Source of the DNA: Bacteroidota bacterium
Lineage (GTDB): Bacteria > Bacteroidota > Bacteroidia > Cytophagales > Cyclobacteriaceae
NCBI GenBank assembly: GCA_023428695.1
Contig: JAEYWY010000034.1
Coordinates: 124,001 to 188,000, forward strand
DNA: 64,000 nt
Direction of reading: 5' to 3'
Shown: piece by piece, positions 61,074 through 64,000 of the stretch
How positions within the stretch are numbered: the first letter of the stretch is position 1
Layout of the letters: each line of letters opens with the position of its first letter
Translations under genes and position numbers: made by a program
Notes under the pieces: model-generated
What the model saw: the letters and a program-made list of their open reading frames with translations, nothing else
Databases searched by the model: none
What the model was told of the DNA's origin: nothing

Positions 61074-61478
61074 TCATGCGACGCGCCGCACCAATTCCAT
61101 AAACTTCTCGCGCGACACCGGCTTCACAACGTATTCTACGACATCGGGAATACTCTCCGCCCTGCGAATATCACCAGGGTCAATTGAAGAGCTTACCATG
61201 TAAATCGAGATCTCTTTCGCGAGATTGCTCTTCAGACCGGAATAATCTTCAAGAAACATCCAACCGTCAACCACCGGCATGTTGATGTCGAGCAGAATGC
61301 AATCAGGGAGGTTGTCGCCATTAGACGCGTTATCGGCAAGATACTTCAAGGCCTCTTCACCGTTCTCAAACTGCAGAATCTTGTCCGTAAGGTTGAGTGT
61401 GCGGATCGTTCTTGACGCGGTGAACTGGAATATCTTGTCGTCATCCACAAGGGCAACTATCGGTTCGCGTTGGCTCAT
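61074..61478 (-). CDS. Single-domain response regulator
   Basis: A 134-residue receiver domain only: ALVDDDKIFQF acidic pocket, Asp64 in CILLDINMPVVDGW as phospho-acceptor, Lys in VVKPVSREKF. There is no output domain, so it works by protein contact, like CheY-type or Rcp1-type regulators. Start ATG overlaps the kinase stop as ATGA (61475-61478), so the pair is translationally coupled and cognate. Confidence 0.93.
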   Translation of the reverse strand: MSQREPIVALVDDDKIFQFTASRTIRTLNLTDKILQFENGEEALKYLADNASNGDNLPDCILLDINMPVVDGWMFLEDYSGLKSNLAKEISIYMVSSSIDPGDIRRAESIPDVVEYVVKPVSREKFMELVRRVA

Positions 61479-64000
61479 GAACTTAGTGACTGATTAAAGG
61501 TAATGAAAAAAGTTGTTCCTTTTCCCTCCTGGCTCGACAGGGTAATGTCACCGCCCATCGCCTCAATTTGATTTTTGATCATGAACAGTCCGATTCCACG
61601 GCTCTCCGGATGTTTGTGAAATGTCTTGCGAAGTTTGAATATATGTTCCCCATACCTTTTCAGATTAATACCGGCTCCGTTGTCGGCAACTGAAAGCAGG
61701 ATCTGATCGCCGCGTTTTTCGGTAGCGAGACGGATTTCAGGTTTTCTGTCGGGATGCGTGTACTTGAGTGCGTTGCTCAGAAGATTAAGTAGTATACTTT
61801 CCAGGTAGATATTCGGATACAGTATTTCGGGAGCGTGGGTGAATTCAGTAACGATATCCGCTTTCGCCTCCGCAATTTTTGCATTCAACATATTCCTGAC
61901 GTGTTGAAACACTTCTTCGAAACGAAGTAACTGTCGTTCAATTTTCTTGTCCTGTTTGATCTGCAACACTTCGTTGAGTTCCTGGAGTGTTGTCAGCGTT
62001 CGCGTACCGGCTTCCTTAAGCAACGCTACGTACTCCTGCTGTTCCTCCTGGCTTTCCGCATTCTCAATAAAGTTCAACAACGACAAAATATTTCCGACGG
62101 GCGCCCGCAAATTGTGTGAGACAATCTGCGTGAACTCCCGAAGTTGTTCGTTACGCAGTTTCAGGTCTTCCGTCACGGTCTGAAGTCTGGCGTTTTGTTC
62201 AAGGATTTTGGCTTCAACAAGTTTGCGGTCGGTAATGTCCCGGAATTCTGTAACGCGAATCAATCCGTCTCCGAAAGGAATATTTTTTCCCTTGATCTCT
62301 AATGAGTAGCGACTGCCGTCCTTGCGAAGACCTTCAACGTCATACGGTTCTTCATCCTTGTTCAGAATCTTTTGCATGACATAATCACGGTACTCGGGAA
62401 CGATGAGGTCGAGTCCGTTGCTGCCAATAAGTTCGTCATAGTCGAAACCGGTGAGATTGCAAAGGCCCTGGTTACAATCGATAAGGTGGCCCTTATTATG
62501 CAAACCAATTCCGCCGAAGGAAGCTTCCTGCAACACCCGGAAACGCAATTCGCTTTCCTTCAGACTTTGTTCAATCTGTCGGCGTTCGGTAATGTCTGTG
62601 AGTGTAATCAAAACATGCTGCAGTTGCTCGTCTTCCAGCAGCGTTGGTTCGGCATTTACCAGAAGCCAGGTTTCAGGTTTCGCTTCTTTCCCGGCCACGC
62701 CAACAACAACACCGCGAACCGATTGTTTGTTTTCACGCGCCAGGTTCCATGGTAACGTGCCTGCTTTGACGGCTTCACCTTCTTCGGTGGTAAAGCGTAT
62801 ACCGGGATGGTTGTCAGTACCGAAGCCGTCGATTACCGGTTTTCCCAGAAGCTTGAGCGCATTGCGGTTGGCTATCTGTACATGGCCTTCGGGACCCTGA
62901 AGAATAACGCCCACGTTCAGGTCTTCGATCATACGACGAAATCGTTTTTCGCTTTCCTGAAGCGAACGTTCCGCCGCCACCTTTTCCGTTATATCCCAAG
63001 CGGTTGCAATAATTACTTCGGAACCAAAGTACGTCGATCGGGTCAGTCGGACCTCCTTCAGAAATATCTCGCCGGACTTCTTGAGTCCCCACCAGATAAA
63101 TTGCTGAGGTTTTCCTTCAAGTGCTTCTCCGGTCTGAACCCTTAGACGTTCAAAATCATTTTTACCGGGCGCAGACAGGAACTCCGGCGTTTTTCCAATC
63201 AGCTCGTCCTTCGTGTAACCGTACATGTCGCACGCCTCGCGATTCACATCAAGGAACGTCCCGTCAGGATTCTGGACGTAGATTGCTTCACCCACGCAAT
63301 CGAATAGCTCACGATAACTTTTCTCGCTTTGTTCAATCGTCTTGACGGCAGCCACACGTTCGGAGACATCTGCCATGATGCCGAGCATTCGAACGGCGAC
63401 GCCATCGCTGTCGGTAATGAACATTCCGCGGTCATGCATGTAACAATAGCCATGACTCGTCCTGAACCGGTAGTACACGTCGTAAGTCGAAAGTTGTTCG
63501 CGCGCAAGTTCAAGCTGGCGATTTGCTTCACGACGATCATCGGGGTGGATATGCTGTTCCCACAGTTCGATGCGTTCGATTTCCGATGGACTGAATCCGA
63601 CAACCTGTCGTGTATTTCCACTCCAGATTATTTCACCGGACGTGACATCATAATCATAAATAAGTAACCCTGCGGATTCGGAAACAAGTTCATGGCGCGT
63701 CTTCCAATCGGCAAGCTCGTATTCAGTCAGCTTCCGATATGTAACGTCCTGGAAGGTGCCGGTGACCTTTTTGCTTTTGGTTATTGATTTGGGTCCGCTT
63801 GCCGCAATTTCCGCCCATATGAAACTGCTCCCGCCAACCCTCATGCGTACCTCGACCAGGATATCCTTTCCCTTCTCGAGGGCACCTTTCGTTGCTGTCC
63901 GGAATGCGCTCTGATCTTCTGCGTAAATTCTGTCGATTAATTCGTCGAGCGAGGCGGGGACCGGTGCAGATTTCGTAGCCTGCAACAGTTGACTGGCATT
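61475..64000 (-). CDS. Multi-PAS sensor histidine kinase (N-terminus beyond the window)
   Basis: The frame is open through the last base of the window (ending ...NASQLLQATK at the minus-strand 5' side), so the gene starts outside it; at least 841 residues are present. About five PAS/PAC modules follow one another (NTRQVVGFSPSEIERIELWEQHIHPDDRREA; YVQNPDGTFLDVNREACDMYGYTKDELIGKTPEFL; LHNKGHLIDCNQGLCNLTGFDYDELIGSNGLDLIVPEYRDYV). A HisKA domain has the acceptor His in FTQIVSHNLRAPVGNIL, and the HATPase has NALKYTHPD, DNGAGINL and GIGLFMIKNQIEAMGG. Bacteriophytochrome-like soluble kinase; no transmembrane segment seen in the visible part. It pairs with the single-domain regulator. Confidence 0.93.
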   Translation of the reverse strand, partial: NASQLLQATKSAPVPASLDELIDRIYAEDQSAFRTATKGALEKGKDILVEVRMRVGGSSFIWAEIAASGPKSITKSKKVTGTFQDVTYRKLTEYELADWKTRHELVSESAGLLIYDYDVTSGEIIWSGNTRQVVGFSPSEIERIELWEQHIHPDDRREANRQLELAREQLSTYDVYYRFRTSHGYCYMHDRGMFITDSDGVAVRMLGIMADVSERVAAVKTIEQSEKSYRELFDCVGEAIYVQNPDGTFLDVNREACDMYGYTKDELIGKTPEFLSAPGKNDFERLRVQTGEALEGKPQQFIWWGLKKSGEIFLKEVRLTRSTYFGSEVIIATAWDITEKVAAERSLQESEKRFRRMIEDLNVGVILQGPEGHVQIANRNALKLLGKPVIDGFGTDNHPGIRFTTEEGEAVKAGTLPWNLARENKQSVRGVVVGVAGKEAKPETWLLVNAEPTLLEDEQLQHVLITLTDITERRQIEQSLKESELRFRVLQEASFGGIGLHNKGHLIDCNQGLCNLTGFDYDELIGSNGLDLIVPEYRDYVMQKILNKDEEPYDVEGLRKDGSRYSLEIKGKNIPFGDGLIRVTEFRDITDRKLVEAKILEQNARLQTVTEDLKLRNEQLREFTQIVSHNLRAPVGNILSLLNFIENAESQEEQQEYVALLKEAGTRTLTTLQELNEVLQIKQDKKIERQLLRFEEVFQHVRNMLNAKIAEAKADIVTEFTHAPEILYPNIYLESILLNLLSNALKYTHPDRKPEIRLATEKRGDQILLSVADNGAGINLKRYGEHIFKLRKTFHKHPESRGIGLFMIKNQIEAMGGDITLSSQEGKGTTFFITFNQSLSS

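Noticed and set aside
1..64000. CRISPR arrays, rRNA or tRNA genes
   Set aside because: No regularly spaced repeat series and no tRNA-like or rRNA-like sequence were seen on reading; a covariance scan was not possible.

Overview
The window looks like a chromosome segment from a Bacteroidota bacterium, most likely of the Cytophagales type. The signs are several TonB-dependent receptors, paired LytTR/His_kinase signalling, long FtsX-type ABC permeases of about 800 residues, DUF6132 and DUF2892 small membrane proteins, weak ribosome binding sites, and promoters of the TTG-N19/20-TAnnTTTG kind. No rRNA, tRNA or CRISPR array was seen. Species cannot be named from this.

Layout. 0-6.2 kb holds exported carbohydrate enzymes: an SMP-30-like lipoprotein, a GH43-like protein and two CE1-like esterases. 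6.4-11.6 kb has two large ABC permeases. 11.9-14.2 kb has a broken citrate-transporter gene and an esterase/SMP-30 fusion. 14.4-27.5 kb is a 12-gene minus-strand cluster of mostly exported oxidoreductases and hydrolases (molybdenum hydroxylase pair, aldo-keto reductases, carboxylesterase, CMD, flavodoxin, SnoaL-like, cupin, two alpha/beta hydrolases) headed by a divergent AraC regulator. 27.8-31.9 kb pairs a ModE-type regulator with a broken TonB receptor, a di-heme peroxidase and a small SUOX-fold protein; a ModE-box-like palindrome precedes the receptor. 32-36 kb is a LytTR two-component system plus a lipoprotein. 36.6-45.2 kb is a sulfurtransferase/persulfide unit (MBL-rhodanese, rhodanese, DUF6132) and an RND efflux unit (TolC, adaptor, pump, PII-like, DUF2892). 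Both units carry the same Crp/Fnr-type operator in the same position. 45.2-48.1 kb is decayed accessory DNA with an excisionase-like gene and a dead integrase.

48.2-64 kb looks like core chromosome: mnmE, a metalloprotease, a six-gene Mn/Zn uptake operon with its DtxR regulator and its own TonB receptor, a glycosyltransferase, dapD, a DUF3108 protein, and a response regulator/PAS histidine kinase pair that runs off the window.

Main structural result: the last codons of mnmE (Cys-Ile-Gly-Lys-stop) recur as short direct repeats near 27.56, 14.24 and 9.01 kb. In each of these repeats, and at the element side of mnmE, a second motif lies 35-36 bp away. With the dead integrase beside mnmE, this reads as three integrated units (about 20.6, 13.3 and 5.2 kb) stacked at the mnmE 3' end. 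The unit boundaries fall between gene clusters, and the pseudogenes lie inside the units.
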